Source of the DNA: an uncultured Rubellimicrobium sp.
GTDB lineage: Bacteria > Pseudomonadota > Alphaproteobacteria > Rhodobacterales > Rhodobacteraceae
DNA: 25,922 nucleotides
Assembly: GCA_902805995.1 (NCBI GenBank)
Contig: CADCUU010000229.1
Span: 1 to 25,922, forward strand
Reading direction: 5' to 3'
Shown in pieces: positions 7,908 through 15,617 of this stretch. Below the pieces are notes generated by a model. It made no database searches and was not told the origin of the DNA. It was given only the letters and a program-made list of their open reading frames with translations. A program made the translations under genes and the position numbers. How positions within the stretch are numbered: position 1 is the first letter of the stretch; the number at the start of each line of letters is the position of its first letter.

Positions 7908-8246
7908 GTGAAACTCATCATCGCAACCATAAAGCCGTTCAAGCTCGAGGAGGTGCGCGAGGCGCTCACCGCCGTGGGCGTGCGCGGCATGATGGTGACC
8001 GAGATCAAGGGCTTCGGCGCCCAGTCGGGCCATACCGAGATCTACCGGGGCGCCGAATACGCCGTGGCCTTCGTGCCCAAGGTCAAGCTCGAGATCGTCG
8101 TGCCCGACGTGCTCGTGGAGCAGGTCACGGCGACGATCGCCCGCACCGCCCGCACCGACAAGATCGGCGACGGCAAGATCTTCGTGCTGGACGTGGAGGC
8201 CGCCTTGCGCGTGCGCACGGGCGAGACGGGCGAGGACGCCCTGTGA
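7908..8246 (+). CDS. glnK: Nitrogen regulatory protein P-II
   Basis: 112 residues, the normal length for PII. It opens [20 protein letters not shown], and the T-loop (about 37-55) contains the uridylylation tyrosine Y51 in [19 protein letters not shown] (83-93) is the family C-terminal signature. PII binds ATP/ADP and 2-oxoglutarate, is modified by GlnD when nitrogen is low, and when unmodified blocks the ammonium channel. I chose the GTG at 7908: it gives the exact family N-terminus and has AGGGGAC about seven bases upstream, with no suitable ATG nearby. Only 29 bases separate it from amtB, which is why I call it GlnK rather than GlnB; the sequence alone does not separate the two. The half-site cluster upstream suggests nitrogen control. 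Confidence 0.95.
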   Translation: MKLIIATIKPFKLEEVREALTAVGVRGMMVTEIKGFGAQSGHTEIYRGAEYAVAFVPKVKLEIVVPDVLVEQVTATIARTARTDKIGDGKIFVLDVEAALRVRTGETGEDAL

Positions 8247-8275
8247 GGATCAAGAGGTCAGGAGACAAAGGGACG

Positions 8276-9796
8276 ATGGCAAAGACAAGGACACTCTCCG
8301 GCCTTGCGGCGCTTGGCGCTGCGCTGGCCGCGCTGCCCGCCTGGGCGCAGGAGGCCGCCGAAGGCGCGGCCAGCACCACGAGCGACGCGGGCGCGCTCGT
8401 GCCCTATACCTACACGACGAGCGTCAACAACGGCGACGTGGCCTGGATGACCACCTCCACCGTGCTGGTGCTCCTCATGATCATCCCGGGGCTCGCGCTC
8501 TTCTACGGCGGGCTCGTCCGGCAGAAGAACATGCTGTCGGTGCTCACGCAAGTCTTCGCCATCACGGCGGTCATGTGCGTCGTCTGGGTCGTCTACGGCT
8601 ATTCCATGGCCTTCACCGACGGCGGCGCCTGGAACAGCTATGTGGGCGGCTTCTCCAAGGCCTTCCTGTCCGGCGTGGACGTGACCACGGTGGTCGCGAC
8701 CTTCACCAACGGCGTCTACCTGCCCGAATACACCTTTGTCGCCTTCCAGATGACCTTTGCCTGCATCACGCCGGCGCTGATCGTCGGCGCCTTTGCCGAG
8801 CGGATGAAGTTCTCGGCCCTCCTGCTCTTCACGGTGCTCTGGGCGACCTTCATCTACTTCCCGATGGCCCACATGGTCTGGTGGTGGGGCGGCCCCGACT
8901 TCCTGGCCGAGCAGCAGACCGCCTACCTGATCGCCGAGGCCGCGGGCGACACCGCCGCCATGGACGCCGCCTCCGCCGCGCTGTCCGCCAACGGGCTCCT
9001 GTGGAACTGGGGCGCGCTCGACTTCGCGGGCGGCACCGTGGTCCATATCAATGCGGGCATCGCGGGCCTCGTGGGCTGCCTCCTCATGGGCCGCCGCCTG
9101 GGCTATGGCCGCGAGAACTTCGCCCCCCATTCCCTCACCATGACCATGATCGGCGCGGCGCTGCTGTGGTTCGGCTGGTTCGGCTTCAACGCCGGCTCCA
9201 ACCTCGAGGCCAACGCCATCACGTCCCTCGCCGTCATCAACACCTTCGTGGCCGCGGCGGCAGCGGGCGTGACCTGGATGTTCGCGGAATGGATCCTCAA
9301 GGGCCATCCCTCGCTCCTGGGCCTCGTCTCGGGCGTGGTGACGGGCCTCGTTGCCGTGACCCCGGCCGCAGGCTTCGCGGGCCCGATGGGCAGCATCGTC
9401 CTGGGCATCGTGGCCGCCATCGTCTGCTTCGCCTTCGTGGCCTACGTGAAGGGCGCCCTGCGCCTTGACGATAGCCTCGACGTGTTCGGCATCCATGGCA
9501 TCGGCGGGATCATCGGCGCCATCGGCACGGGCATCCTCGTGAACCCGGCTCTCGGCGGCGCAGGCATCCCCGACTACCTGAGTGTCCCCGGCACGCTCCA
9601 GGTCGCCGACTACGTCTTCGGCACCGCCGTCTGGGCCCAGATCAAGGCCGTGGCCTTCACGGTGGTCTTCGTCGGCGTGGGCTCCTTCATCCTCTTCAAG
9701 GTGGTGGACATCCTGATCGGCCTGCGGGTGCGCGAGGAAGTGGAGCGCGAGGGCCTCGACCTCGCCGAGCATGGCGAGCCCGCCTACAACATGTGA
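8276..9796 (+). CDS. amtB: Ammonium transporter AmtB
   Basis: 506 residues. A cleavable signal peptide ends near residue 24 (LPAWAQ), followed by the multi-pass Amt fold. Seen motifs include LALFYGGLVRQKN (73-85), the pore histidine H257 in VVHINAGIAG, its twin H407 in FGIHGIGGIIGAIGTG, and the strongly conserved WFGFNAGSNL (301-310). The C-terminal tail ends EHGEPAYNM, the cytoplasmic region involved in PII docking. The protein forms trimers in the inner membrane and conducts ammonium into the cell; GlnK plugs it when nitrogen is plentiful. An alanine-rich extracytoplasmic loop near residues 210-242 is longer than in enteric AmtB. It is downstream of glnK in the same unit and ends at a strong terminator. 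Confidence 0.97.
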   Translation: MAKTRTLSGLAALGAALAALPAWAQEAAEGAASTTSDAGALVPYTYTTSVNNGDVAWMTTSTVLVLLMIIPGLALFYGGLVRQKNMLSVLTQVFAITAVMCVVWVVYGYSMAFTDGGAWNSYVGGFSKAFLSGVDVTTVVATFTNGVYLPEYTFVAFQMTFACITPALIVGAFAERMKFSALLLFTVLWATFIYFPMAHMVWWWGGPDFLAEQQTAYLIAEAAGDTAAMDAASAALSANGLLWNWGALDFAGGTVVHINAGIAGLVGCLLMGRRLGYGRENFAPHSLTMTMIGAALLWFGWFGFNAGSNLEANAITSLAVINTFVAAAAAGVTWMFAEWILKGHPSLLGLVSGVVTGLVAVTPAAGFAGPMGSIVLGIVAAIVCFAFVAYVKGALRLDDSLDVFGIHGIGGIIGAIGTGILVNPALGGAGIPDYLSVPGTLQVADYVFGTAVWAQIKAVAFTVVFVGVGSFILFKVVDILIGLRVREEVEREGLDLAEHGEPAYNM

Positions 9797-9807
9797 CCTT
9801 TCGGGCC

Positions 9808-9828
9808 GGGGGAGGGTGCTCCTCCCCC
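9808..9828 (+). terminator. First GC hairpin after amtB
   Basis: GGGGGAGG (9808-9815) pairs with CCTCCCCC (9821-9828) around GTGCT, 11 bases after the amtB stop. CGGGCC (9802-9807) and GGCCCG (9836-9841) could extend it. There is no T-run; it probably protects the 3' end or assists the terminator that follows. Confidence 0.45.
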
Positions 9829-9847
9829 CAACCCTGGCCCGGACAGG

Positions 9848-9880
9848 CGGCCCGTGCAGGCAACTGCGCGGGCCGTTTCC
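9848..9880 (+). terminator. Rho-independent terminator of glnK-amtB
   Basis: A 12-base-pair stem (9848-9859 with 9864-9875, one G-T wobble) is capped by a GCAA tetraloop and followed by TTTCCTTT. The position after amtB, strong stem and T-rich tail support a plus-strand intrinsic terminator. Confidence 0.75.
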
Positions 9881-9892
9881 TTTGGCGCATGG

Positions 9893-9917
9893 AAAAAGGG
9901 GGCACGCTGGCCCCCTT
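9893..9917 (-). terminator. Rho-independent terminator of the smpB-sseA-aminotransferase unit
   Basis: Read on the minus strand, AAGGGGGC (9917-9910) pairs with GCCCCCTT (9903-9896) around a six-base loop and runs into five Ts (9897-9893). It lies about 60 bases past the aminotransferase stop. With the plus-strand terminator at 9848 it isolates two convergent units. Confidence 0.78.
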
Positions 9918-9979
9918 CGTCGCGTCTTCATCGTTCGACGTCGTTCACCGCCAGGGACAGGCACCCTGGCCCAGGCTCG

Positions 9980-11161
9980 TCAGAGCCCGACCTCCACCAT
10001 GGCCTTCGCGAGCAGCGGCACCGTTCGGGCGTTCAGCCCCGCCACGTTGATCCGGCTGTCGCCCACCATGTAGATCCCGTGCTCGGCCCGCATCCGCTCC
10101 ACCTGCTCAGGGCTCGCGCCCAGCCGCGAGAACATGCCCTTGTGGTTCAGCAGGAAATCGAATCGGTCCGAGTTGGTAAGCCGCCGGAGCTCCGCCGCGA
10201 GGCTGGCCCGCAGGCCCTGCATCCCCGTGCGGATCTCCTCCAACTCGGCCATCCAGTCGGCGCGGAGCCCCTCGTCGCCCAGGATCGTCGTCACCACCCG
10301 CGCCCCGTGGTCGGGCGGGAAGGAGTAGTTCTGCCGGTTCAGGTAGGCGAGGTTCGCCTGCGCGACCTTCGACACCCCTTCATCGGTGGACACGGCCATC
10401 AGCACGCCCGTCCGTTCGCGGTAGATGCCGAAGTTCTTGGAGCACGACGCCGCGATCAGGCATTCGCCCCCCACTGCCAGCGCCCGCGTGGCCGCCGCAT
10501 CCGCCTCCAGCCCGTCGCCGAAGCCCTGGTAGGCCAAGTCCACGAAGGGCAGGGCGCCGCGTTCGCGCAGGAGCGCCCCGATCCGGTCCCAGGTGCCCGC
10601 ATCCGGGTCCGCGCCCGAGGGATTGTGGCAGCAGCCATGCAGCAGCACCGCATCCCCAGCCTGCACGGCGCGCAGATCCTCCAGTATCCCCGCTGCATCG
10701 ATCTGGAGCGTCTGCGCGTCCACGTAGCGGTAGCTGCGCGTGGGGATGCCGAGGTGCTTCAGGATCGACAGGTGGTTGGGCCAGGTGGGCTCGGGCACCC
10801 AGACCGTCGCGCCGGGGTTCAACATGCGGATCAGCTCGAAGCCCTGCCGCACCGCACCTGTGCCGCCGGGGGTGGCCACCGCCGCGACGCGTGCCCGGGG
10901 CACCGCCTCGCCCAGCACCATCGCGATCATCGCATCGGAAAAGGCCGGGTCCCCCGCGAGCGCCGTGTAGGTCTTGGTGGTTTCCTCGTCCCAGATGCGC
11001 TTCTCGGCCTCGCGCACGGCACGCATGACGGGGGTGCGCCCGTCCGCGTCCTTGTAGACGCCGACGCCCAGGTCGATCTTGCCCTCGCGCGGGTCGGCGC
11101 GGAACGCCGCCATGAGGCTCAGGATCTTGTCGGCGGGCTGGTCCTTCAACTGGTCGAACAT
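9980..11161 (-). CDS. Aspartate/aromatic amino acid aminotransferase (class I, PLP-dependent)
   Basis: 393 residues, normal for the AspC/TyrB group. The N-terminus MFDQLKDQPADKILSLMAAF is typical of this subgroup. ATPGGTGAVRQG (96-107) binds phosphate of the cofactor, HNPSG (179-183) and VDLAYQGFGDG (207-217) are family motifs, and SCSKNFGIYRERTG holds the PLP lysine K242. The enzyme exchanges amino groups between aspartate or aromatic amino acids and 2-oxoglutarate; I cannot decide between AspC and TyrB preference from sequence. It starts nine bases after sseA, and its Shine-Dalgarno GAGGAG overlaps the sseA stop, so the two are coupled. Because enzymes of this group can also transaminate cysteine to 3-mercaptopyruvate, the SseA substrate, a joint role is plausible but inferred. 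Confidence 0.94.
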   Translation of the reverse strand: MFDQLKDQPADKILSLMAAFRADPREGKIDLGVGVYKDADGRTPVMRAVREAEKRIWDEETTKTYTALAGDPAFSDAMIAMVLGEAVPRARVAAVATPGGTGAVRQGFELIRMLNPGATVWVPEPTWPNHLSILKHLGIPTRSYRYVDAQTLQIDAAGILEDLRAVQAGDAVLLHGCCHNPSGADPDAGTWDRIGALLRERGALPFVDLAYQGFGDGLEADAAATRALAVGGECLIAASCSKNFGIYRERTGVLMAVSTDEGVSKVAQANLAYLNRQNYSFPPDHGARVVTTILGDEGLRADWMAELEEIRTGMQGLRASLAAELRRLTNSDRFDFLLNHKGMFSRLGASPEQVERMRAEHGIYMVGDSRINVAGLNARTVPLLAKAMVEVGL

Positions 11162-11170
11162 GGGAACTCC

Positions 11171-12031
11171 TCAGGGTCCGGTGGCGACCGGCCGGGTCGG
11201 ATCGGCGCCCCATTCGGCCCAGGAGCCGTCGTAAAGCGCCGCCGTCCGCCCCAGCCGTTCAAGGGCGAGCGACAGGATCGCGGCGGTCACGCCCGATCCG
11301 CAGGTGGTGATGACGGGGCGGGCGGGGTCGATCCCCTCGGCCACAAGCGCGGCGCGGAGGCCGTCCTCGTCCTTCATGGTCCCGTCGGGGGCCAGCACCT
11401 CGCCGAAGGGGAGGTTCAGCGCCCCCGGCATATGGCCGGAGCGCAGGCCCGCCCGGGGCTCCGGCGCCTCCCCGCGAAAACGGGGCCGTCCGCGCGCGTC
11501 GATAACCTGCGTCTCGCCGGAGCCGAGCGCCCGCGCGACGGCGTCGGCATCCGCGAGGCGCGAGGGGTCAACCGTGGGGACCGGGGTATCGGCGGAGGGC
11601 ACTGCTCCAGGCGTGCCGGACTCGACGGCCCGCCCTTCGGAGAGCCATTTGGGCAGGCCGCTGTCGAGCACGGCCACGGCCTCGTGCCCCATCAGCCGGA
11701 AGGTCCACCACGCGCGGGCGGCCGAGAAGATTCCCAGGCTGTCATAGGCCACGACCTGCACTCCCGGCCCGACGCCGAGCGCGGCGGCCGCGTCGCGGAA
11801 CGCCTGGGGTGAGGGGGCCATGTGGGGCAGGGGGCTGTCGTGGTCGGACACGTGGTCGATGTCGAAGCGGCGTGCCCCGGGGATGCGGGCCTCCAGGAAC
11901 TCCGCGCCGGCGTCGCGCCCCGCGCCCGGCAGATGCCAGGACGCATCCAGTACCACGACGGAGTTCGGGTCCCGGGCCAGCCGTTCGGCCAGCCAGTCGG
12001 TGGAGACGAGCGTATGGGGATCCTCGCGCAT
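11171..12031 (-). CDS. sseA: 3-mercaptopyruvate sulfurtransferase (two-rhodanese-domain protein)
   Basis: 286 residues with two rhodanese domains. The inactive N-terminal domain carries VVVLDASWHLPG and ARIPGARRFDID; the C-terminal domain carries VIDARGRPRF, SGHMPGALNLPF and the active-site loop CGSGVTA with catalytic C244. The CGSG(V/T)TA loop is the signature of 3-mercaptopyruvate sulfurtransferases rather than thiosulfate rhodaneses (CRxGxR). The enzyme removes sulfur from 3-mercaptopyruvate to give pyruvate and an enzyme persulfide. The ATG at 12031 begins MREDPHTLVSTDWL, the usual start of the first domain, with CGGAG about eight bases upstream; an in-frame ATG at 12091 would add 20 unusual residues. 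It sits between smpB (111-base gap) and the aminotransferase (nine-base gap). Confidence 0.93.
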   Translation of the reverse strand: MREDPHTLVSTDWLAERLARDPNSVVVLDASWHLPGAGRDAGAEFLEARIPGARRFDIDHVSDHDSPLPHMAPSPQAFRDAAAALGVGPGVQVVAYDSLGIFSAARAWWTFRLMGHEAVAVLDSGLPKWLSEGRAVESGTPGAVPSADTPVPTVDPSRLADADAVARALGSGETQVIDARGRPRFRGEAPEPRAGLRSGHMPGALNLPFGEVLAPDGTMKDEDGLRAALVAEGIDPARPVITTCGSGVTAAILSLALERLGRTAALYDGSWAEWGADPTRPVATGP

Positions 12032-12142
12032 GGCCCGCTCCGTAAGGGCAGGGGACACCGGGCGCAAGCCGTCCGCGCCACTGACGGGCACGCCGCTCCG
12101 GTCCCAGGCAGCCCCGCTGATGGCGGCCGCCCCCGTCGCGCG

Positions 12143-12616
12143 TCAGTAGCCCTGCTTGAGAAGCCGCCCCTTCTGGCGGTTCCAGTCGCGCTCGGCCTCG
12201 CTTGCGCGCTTGTCGTGGTTCTTCTTGCCCTTGGCCACGCCGATCTTGAGCTTCACCCGACCCTTGTCGTCGAAGTACATCGTCAGCGGCACGATGGTCA
12301 TGCCCTCGCGTGCCGTCGCGGACCAGAGCCGGGCCAGCTCCTTCTTCTTGACGAGGAGCTTGCGCCGCCGCCGCGCCTCGTGGCCCCAGGTCTTGGCGGG
12401 CTCGTAGGGGGCGATATAGGCGTTCGTCAGCCACAACTCCCCCCCCTCGACCGAGGCGTAGCTTTCGGCGATGTTCGACTGCCCGACCCGGAGCGACTTC
12501 ACCTCCGAGCCCATGAGGATGATCCCCGCCTCAATGTCGTCCTCGATGGCGAAGTCGTACCGGGCACGCCGGTTCTCCGCGATGAGCTTTCGGTTCGGGT
12601 TCTTCTGGTCTGCCAT
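12143..12616 (-). CDS. smpB: SsrA-binding protein SmpB
   Basis: 157 residues. It opens [20 protein letters not shown], then [23 protein letters not shown] (21-43), the SmpB beta-barrel signature, and [13 protein letters not shown]. The basic tail [16 protein letters not shown], ending KQGY, is the part that enters the decoding centre. SmpB binds tmRNA and helps rescue ribosomes stalled on broken messages. tmRNA itself is not in the window. The ATG at 12616 matches the family N-terminus; a 63-residue in-frame extension to 12805 overlaps the divergent gene and is rejected. Only 49 bases separate it from the divergent start at 12666, so the two promoters must be tightly packed or overlap. Confidence 0.97.
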   Translation of the reverse strand: MADQKNPNRKLIAENRRARYDFAIEDDIEAGIILMGSEVKSLRVGQSNIAESYASVEGGELWLTNAYIAPYEPAKTWGHEARRRRKLLVKKKELARLWSATAREGMTIVPLTMYFDDKGRVKLKIGVAKGKKNHDKRASEAERDWNRQKGRLLKQGY

Positions 12617-12665
12617 GATCGACCGGACATAAGCTGCCCCGCACGCCCTGTCCACCGGAGGCCCC

Positions 12666-13862
12666 GTGTCCGCGCCGATCCTGCCCAACCGCGACGCCCG
12701 ACGGCTGTTCCTCGCCCGGCACGGCCTTCTCGCGCCGCCGCGGACGCAGGGCCTGGACGGGCTGCTCGACGCCTTGGGCTTCGTGCAGGTCGATTCGGTC
12801 CTCACGCTGGCCCGGGCCCATGACCTGATCCTGTGGAGCCGCAGCCCCGGCTACCGACCCGCCGACCTCCAGCGGCTGGTCAGGGGGCGGGGCGCCTTCG
12901 AGCACTGGACCCACGACGCTTCCGTCCTCCCGATGGGGGCCTGGCCCCACTGGCGGCATCGTTTCGCCCGCGACCGGGCGCGGATGGATGGCCGGTGGGA
13001 CAGCTGGCAGGGGCCCGACTTCCGCGAGGGCCTGGAGCGCACCCTGGCCCATATCGCGGACAATGGCGGGACGAAAAGCTCCGACCTTCTGGGCGACGGC
13101 CCCCGCAAGGAGCCCGGCTGGTGGAACTGGCACCCGTCCAAGGTCGCCCTCGAATACCTCTGGCGGTCGGGGGAGCTGTCCGTGTCCCACCGCGAGGGCT
13201 TTCAGAAGGTCTATGACCTGACCGAGCGCGTGATCCCCGACGCTCTCCGCGCCCGGGCCCCCGCGCTGGAGGAAACCGTCGCCTGGGCCGCGAACGCCGC
13301 GCTCGACCGGCTGGGTTTCGCCACGCCGGGGGAGGTGGCCGCGTTCTTCGATCTGCTGACTCCGCAGGAGGCCCAGGGCTGGGCGCATTACGCGCTCGCC
13401 CGGGGCGAGGTGGAGGAGATCCGGGTCGAGGGGGCGGACGGCAAGCTCCGCCGCAGCCTCGCCCGCCCCGGCACGCTGGAGGAGGCCGCCGCGCTACCGG
13501 AGCCTGGGGATCGCCTGCGGCTCCTGTCGCCCTTCGACCCCGCCCTGCGGGACCGGGCCAGGGCCGAGCGCCTGTTCGGCTTCCGCTACCGGATCGAAAT
13601 CTTCGTGCCGGCCCCGCAGCGGACCTTCGGCTACTACGTCTTCCCGCTTCTTGAGGGCACCCGCCTTGTCGCCCGGACCGAGGTGGTGACGCAGAACGGC
13701 ACCCTCACGCTCCGCGCCCTCTGGCCCGAGCCCGGCCTCCGCTGGGGCCGGGGTCGCACCGACCGTCTAATGGCGGAACTGGGCCGCTTGGCCCGCCTCG
13801 TGGACGCTGACAGGGTGGAGGTTCAGGACGGCTGGCTGCGCGAGCCCAAGGTCCAGCCCTAG
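12666..13862 (+). CDS. YcaQ/AlkZ-family DNA glycosylase (HTH_42 winged-helix protein)
   Basis: 398 residues. [26 protein letters not shown] (35-60) is the conserved core of the HTH_42 family, with a QxD catalytic motif at Q41-V42-D43, the form associated with E. coli YcaQ rather than Streptomyces AlkZ (QxQ). Further family segments are [14 protein letters not shown] (78-91), [22 protein letters not shown] near 180 and [21 protein letters not shown] near 295. Family members unhook DNA interstrand crosslinks by cutting alkylated purines. The start is GTG at 12666 with GGAGG seven bases upstream. Its TAG stop overlaps that of convergent puuD. Family is firm; activity on crosslinks is inferred from the motif. 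Confidence 0.88.
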   Translation: MSAPILPNRDARRLFLARHGLLAPPRTQGLDGLLDALGFVQVDSVLTLARAHDLILWSRSPGYRPADLQRLVRGRGAFEHWTHDASVLPMGAWPHWRHRFARDRARMDGRWDSWQGPDFREGLERTLAHIADNGGTKSSDLLGDGPRKEPGWWNWHPSKVALEYLWRSGELSVSHREGFQKVYDLTERVIPDALRARAPALEETVAWAANAALDRLGFATPGEVAAFFDLLTPQEAQGWAHYALARGEVEEIRVEGADGKLRRSLARPGTLEEAAALPEPGDRLRLLSPFDPALRDRARAERLFGFRYRIEIFVPAPQRTFGYYVFPLLEGTRLVARTEVVTQNGTLTLRALWPEPGLRWGRGRTDRLMAELGRLARLVDADRVEVQDGWLREPKVQP

Positions 13863-15082
13863 GCGCCCTCGAACCAGGCGCGGATCGCCGCCCGCTCCTC
13901 GGGCGTGACATCGGACAGGTTGCCCGGCGGCATGGCATGGCTCACCCCGGCCTGGAGGTAGATCTCCCGCGCGAGGGAGGCGATCTGCGCCTCCGTTTCC
14001 AGCATCACGCCCTGCGGCGGCCAGTGGAGCCCCGGCCAGGCGGGCTCGGCGGCGTGGCACATGGAGCAGCGGCCCTGGACGATGGTGTGGACCTCCTCCC
14101 ATCCCGCGGCTTGGGCGAACCGTTCCGCGCCCGGGGCGAAGGTGTCGGCGGCGGCCTCGTCGTCGTAGGAATAGGCCCGGGGGCTGGCGAGCCAGACGAT
14201 GACGAGGAAGATCACCGCCGTCGCGAGCCACGTCCAGTGCGGGTTCCCCTTGCGGGCGTGGCGCGTGTTGAACCAGTGCCGGATCGTCACCCCCATCAGG
14301 AACACGAGGCTCGCGATGATCCAGGTGTTCTGCCCGGCAAAGGCCAGCGGGTAATGGTTCGACAGCATCAGGAAGATGACGGGCAGCGTCAGGTAGTTGT
14401 TGTGGGTGCTGCGCTGCTTGGCGATCTTGCCGTATTTCGGGTCGGGCTTGCGGCCCGCGATCAGGTCCGCGACCACGATCTTCTGGTTGGGGATGATCGT
14501 GAAGAACACGTTCCCCGACATGATCGTCGCCGTGAACGCCCCCAGATGCAGCAGCGCCGCCCGGCCCGAGAAGACATGCGTGTAGAACAGCGACATCAGG
14601 ACGATGATCCCGAACAGCGCGATCATGAGGCGCACGGGCTCGTCCCCGAACCTCGACTGGCAGAGCCGGTCATAGGCCACCCAGCCGAAGCCCAGCGACG
14701 CGGCCGAGATCAGCGCCCCCTGCCAGACGGGGATGTCGAGCACGGTCCGGTCGATCAGGAACAGCTCCCCACCGATCCAGTAGACGAGCACGAGGAGCGT
14801 GAAGCCCGAGAGCCACGTCGCGTAGCTTTCCCATTTGAACCAGGTGAGGTCGCCCGGCATCCGCTCGGGCGCCACGAGGTATTTCTGGATGTGGTAGAAC
14901 CCGCCCCCATGGACCTGCCATTCCTCCCCGTCGGCCCCCGAGGCGAGGTTGCGGTCGCGGTGGAGGCCGAGGTCGAGCGCGATGAAGTAGAAGCTCGACC
15001 CGATCCAGGCGATGGCGGTGATGACATGGAGCCAGCGGACCGCGAACTCGATCCAATGCCACAGGACGGCGGCGTCATACAT
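13859..15082 (-). CDS. puuD: Urate hydroxylase PuuD (membrane-bound, with C-terminal cytochrome c domain)
   Basis: 407 residues. About eight hydrophobic segments span residues 10-300, with conserved WIGSSFYFIALD (26-37), QVHGGGFYHIQKY (56-68), KWESYATWLSG and STHNNYLTLPVIFLMLSNHYP (225-245). The C-terminal domain holds a c-type haem site CSMCH (339-343) and a likely axial methionine M384 in SHAMPPGN. PuuD oxidises urate to 5-hydroxyisourate and passes electrons through its cytochrome domain to the respiratory chain, so no hydrogen peroxide is expected, unlike soluble uricase. It is downstream of uraH on the minus strand (89-base gap containing a strong hairpin). AGGGAC lies about nine bases before the ATG at 15082. 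The stop overlaps the convergent glycosylase gene. Confidence 0.95.
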   Translation of the reverse strand: MYDAAVLWHWIEFAVRWLHVITAIAWIGSSFYFIALDLGLHRDRNLASGADGEEWQVHGGGFYHIQKYLVAPERMPGDLTWFKWESYATWLSGFTLLVLVYWIGGELFLIDRTVLDIPVWQGALISAASLGFGWVAYDRLCQSRFGDEPVRLMIALFGIIVLMSLFYTHVFSGRAALLHLGAFTATIMSGNVFFTIIPNQKIVVADLIAGRKPDPKYGKIAKQRSTHNNYLTLPVIFLMLSNHYPLAFAGQNTWIIASLVFLMGVTIRHWFNTRHARKGNPHWTWLATAVIFLVIVWLASPRAYSYDDEAAADTFAPGAERFAQAAGWEEVHTIVQGRCSMCHAAEPAWPGLHWPPQGVMLETEAQIASLAREIYLQAGVSHAMPPGNLSDVTPEERAAIRAWFEGA

Positions 15083-15112
15083 TCGTTGGTCCCTCGTTTC
15101 GCGGCAGCATAG

Positions 15113-15158
15113 CCCGTGACCTCGCGGCCCGGAAGCCGCCGCCCCGCAAGGTCACGGG
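15113..15158. repeat. Strong hairpin/inverted repeat between uraH and puuD
   Basis: CCCGTGACCT (15113-15122) and AGGTCACGGG (15149-15158) are perfect ten-base inverted repeats. After one mismatch (C15123 against A15148) four more pairs form (15124-15127 with 15144-15147), leaving a 16-base loop. It occupies about half of the 89-base gap between the uraH stop and the puuD start. There is no T-run on either strand, so it could be an mRNA stabiliser, attenuator or protein-binding palindrome with GTGACCT half-sites. The structure is certain; its role is not. Confidence 0.7.
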
Positions 15159-15171
15159 ACCGTAGGCCGTG

Positions 15172-15525
15172 TCAGCTTCCCCGGTATGTCGAATAGCCGA
15201 ACGGGGACAGCAGCAGCGGCACGTGGTAGTGCCCCGCCTGCATCCCGAAGCGGATCGGCACCTCGTCGAGGAAGGCGGGCTCGGTCAGCGGCGCGCCGGT
15301 GCCCCGCAGGTAGTCGCCCGCATGGAAGGTCAGCTCGTAGAGGCCGGGGGCGAAGCGTTCCTTGGGCAGGATCGGCCCGTCGGTGCGGCCGTCGTGGTTC
15401 GTCACGACCTCGGCCAGACGTTCGCGGCCCGGCCCGTCGATCCGGTCGAGCGTGATGCGCAGCCCCGCCGCGGGCACCCCCCGCGCGGTGTCCAGCACAT
15501 GCGTCGTGAGAAAGCCGTCTGCCAT
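15172..15525 (-). CDS. uraH: 5-hydroxyisourate hydrolase (transthyretin-like)
   Basis: 117 residues, the normal length. Family motifs are [12 protein letters not shown] (8-19, with H9), NHDGRTDGP (43-51, with R47), [20 protein letters not shown] (97-116), and the C-terminal YRGS tetrapeptide that separates these enzymes from true transthyretins. It hydrolyses 5-hydroxyisourate, the product of PuuD, to OHCU. There is no signal peptide, so it is cytoplasmic. The ATG at 15525 has GGAGGG seven bases upstream; an in-frame ATG 16 codons earlier lacks this and adds non-family residues. The gene is divergent from puuE-uraD across 92 bases and reads toward puuD. Confidence 0.96.
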   Translation of the reverse strand: MADGFLTTHVLDTARGVPAAGLRITLDRIDGPGRERLAEVVTNHDGRTDGPILPKERFAPGLYELTFHAGDYLRGTGAPLTEPAFLDEVPIRFGMQAGHYHVPLLLSPFGYSTYRGS

Positions 15526-15617
15526 GTCACCCTCCGTTTCCACCTTTTCGGCCGACGAGAGGCCCGCTTGCAACCCCGCCCGCGCCCGGCCTACTCATCG
15601 TCGGACAGGAGTTCAGA
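15526..15617. promoter_or_regulatory. Divergent control region of the urate cluster, with a CCGACGA/TCGTCGG inverted pair
   Basis: These 92 bases must drive both arms of the cluster. CCGACGA (15552-15558) and TCGTCGG (15598-15604) are perfect seven-base inverted copies, 46 bases centre to centre. TTGCAA (15568-15573) is a four-of-six -35 match facing puuE, but no good -10 follows (TACTCA at 15592). AGGAG at 15607-15611 is the puuE ribosome binding site. An operator role for the repeats is a guess; no regulator gene is adjacent. Confidence 0.35.

Noticed and set aside
8258..9964. 568-codon minus-strand frame opposite amtB
   Set aside because: amtB is complete with both pore histidines; the antisense product is His/Asp/Glu-rich shadow sequence.
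9854..11812. 652-codon plus-strand frame across the aminotransferase and sseA
   Set aside because: It runs antisense through two clear enzymes and through two terminators; no motif is visible.
12143..12805. 220-codon reading of smpB
   Set aside because: The extra 63 residues overlap the divergent glycosylase gene and do not match Smp[12 protein letters not shown] is the family start.
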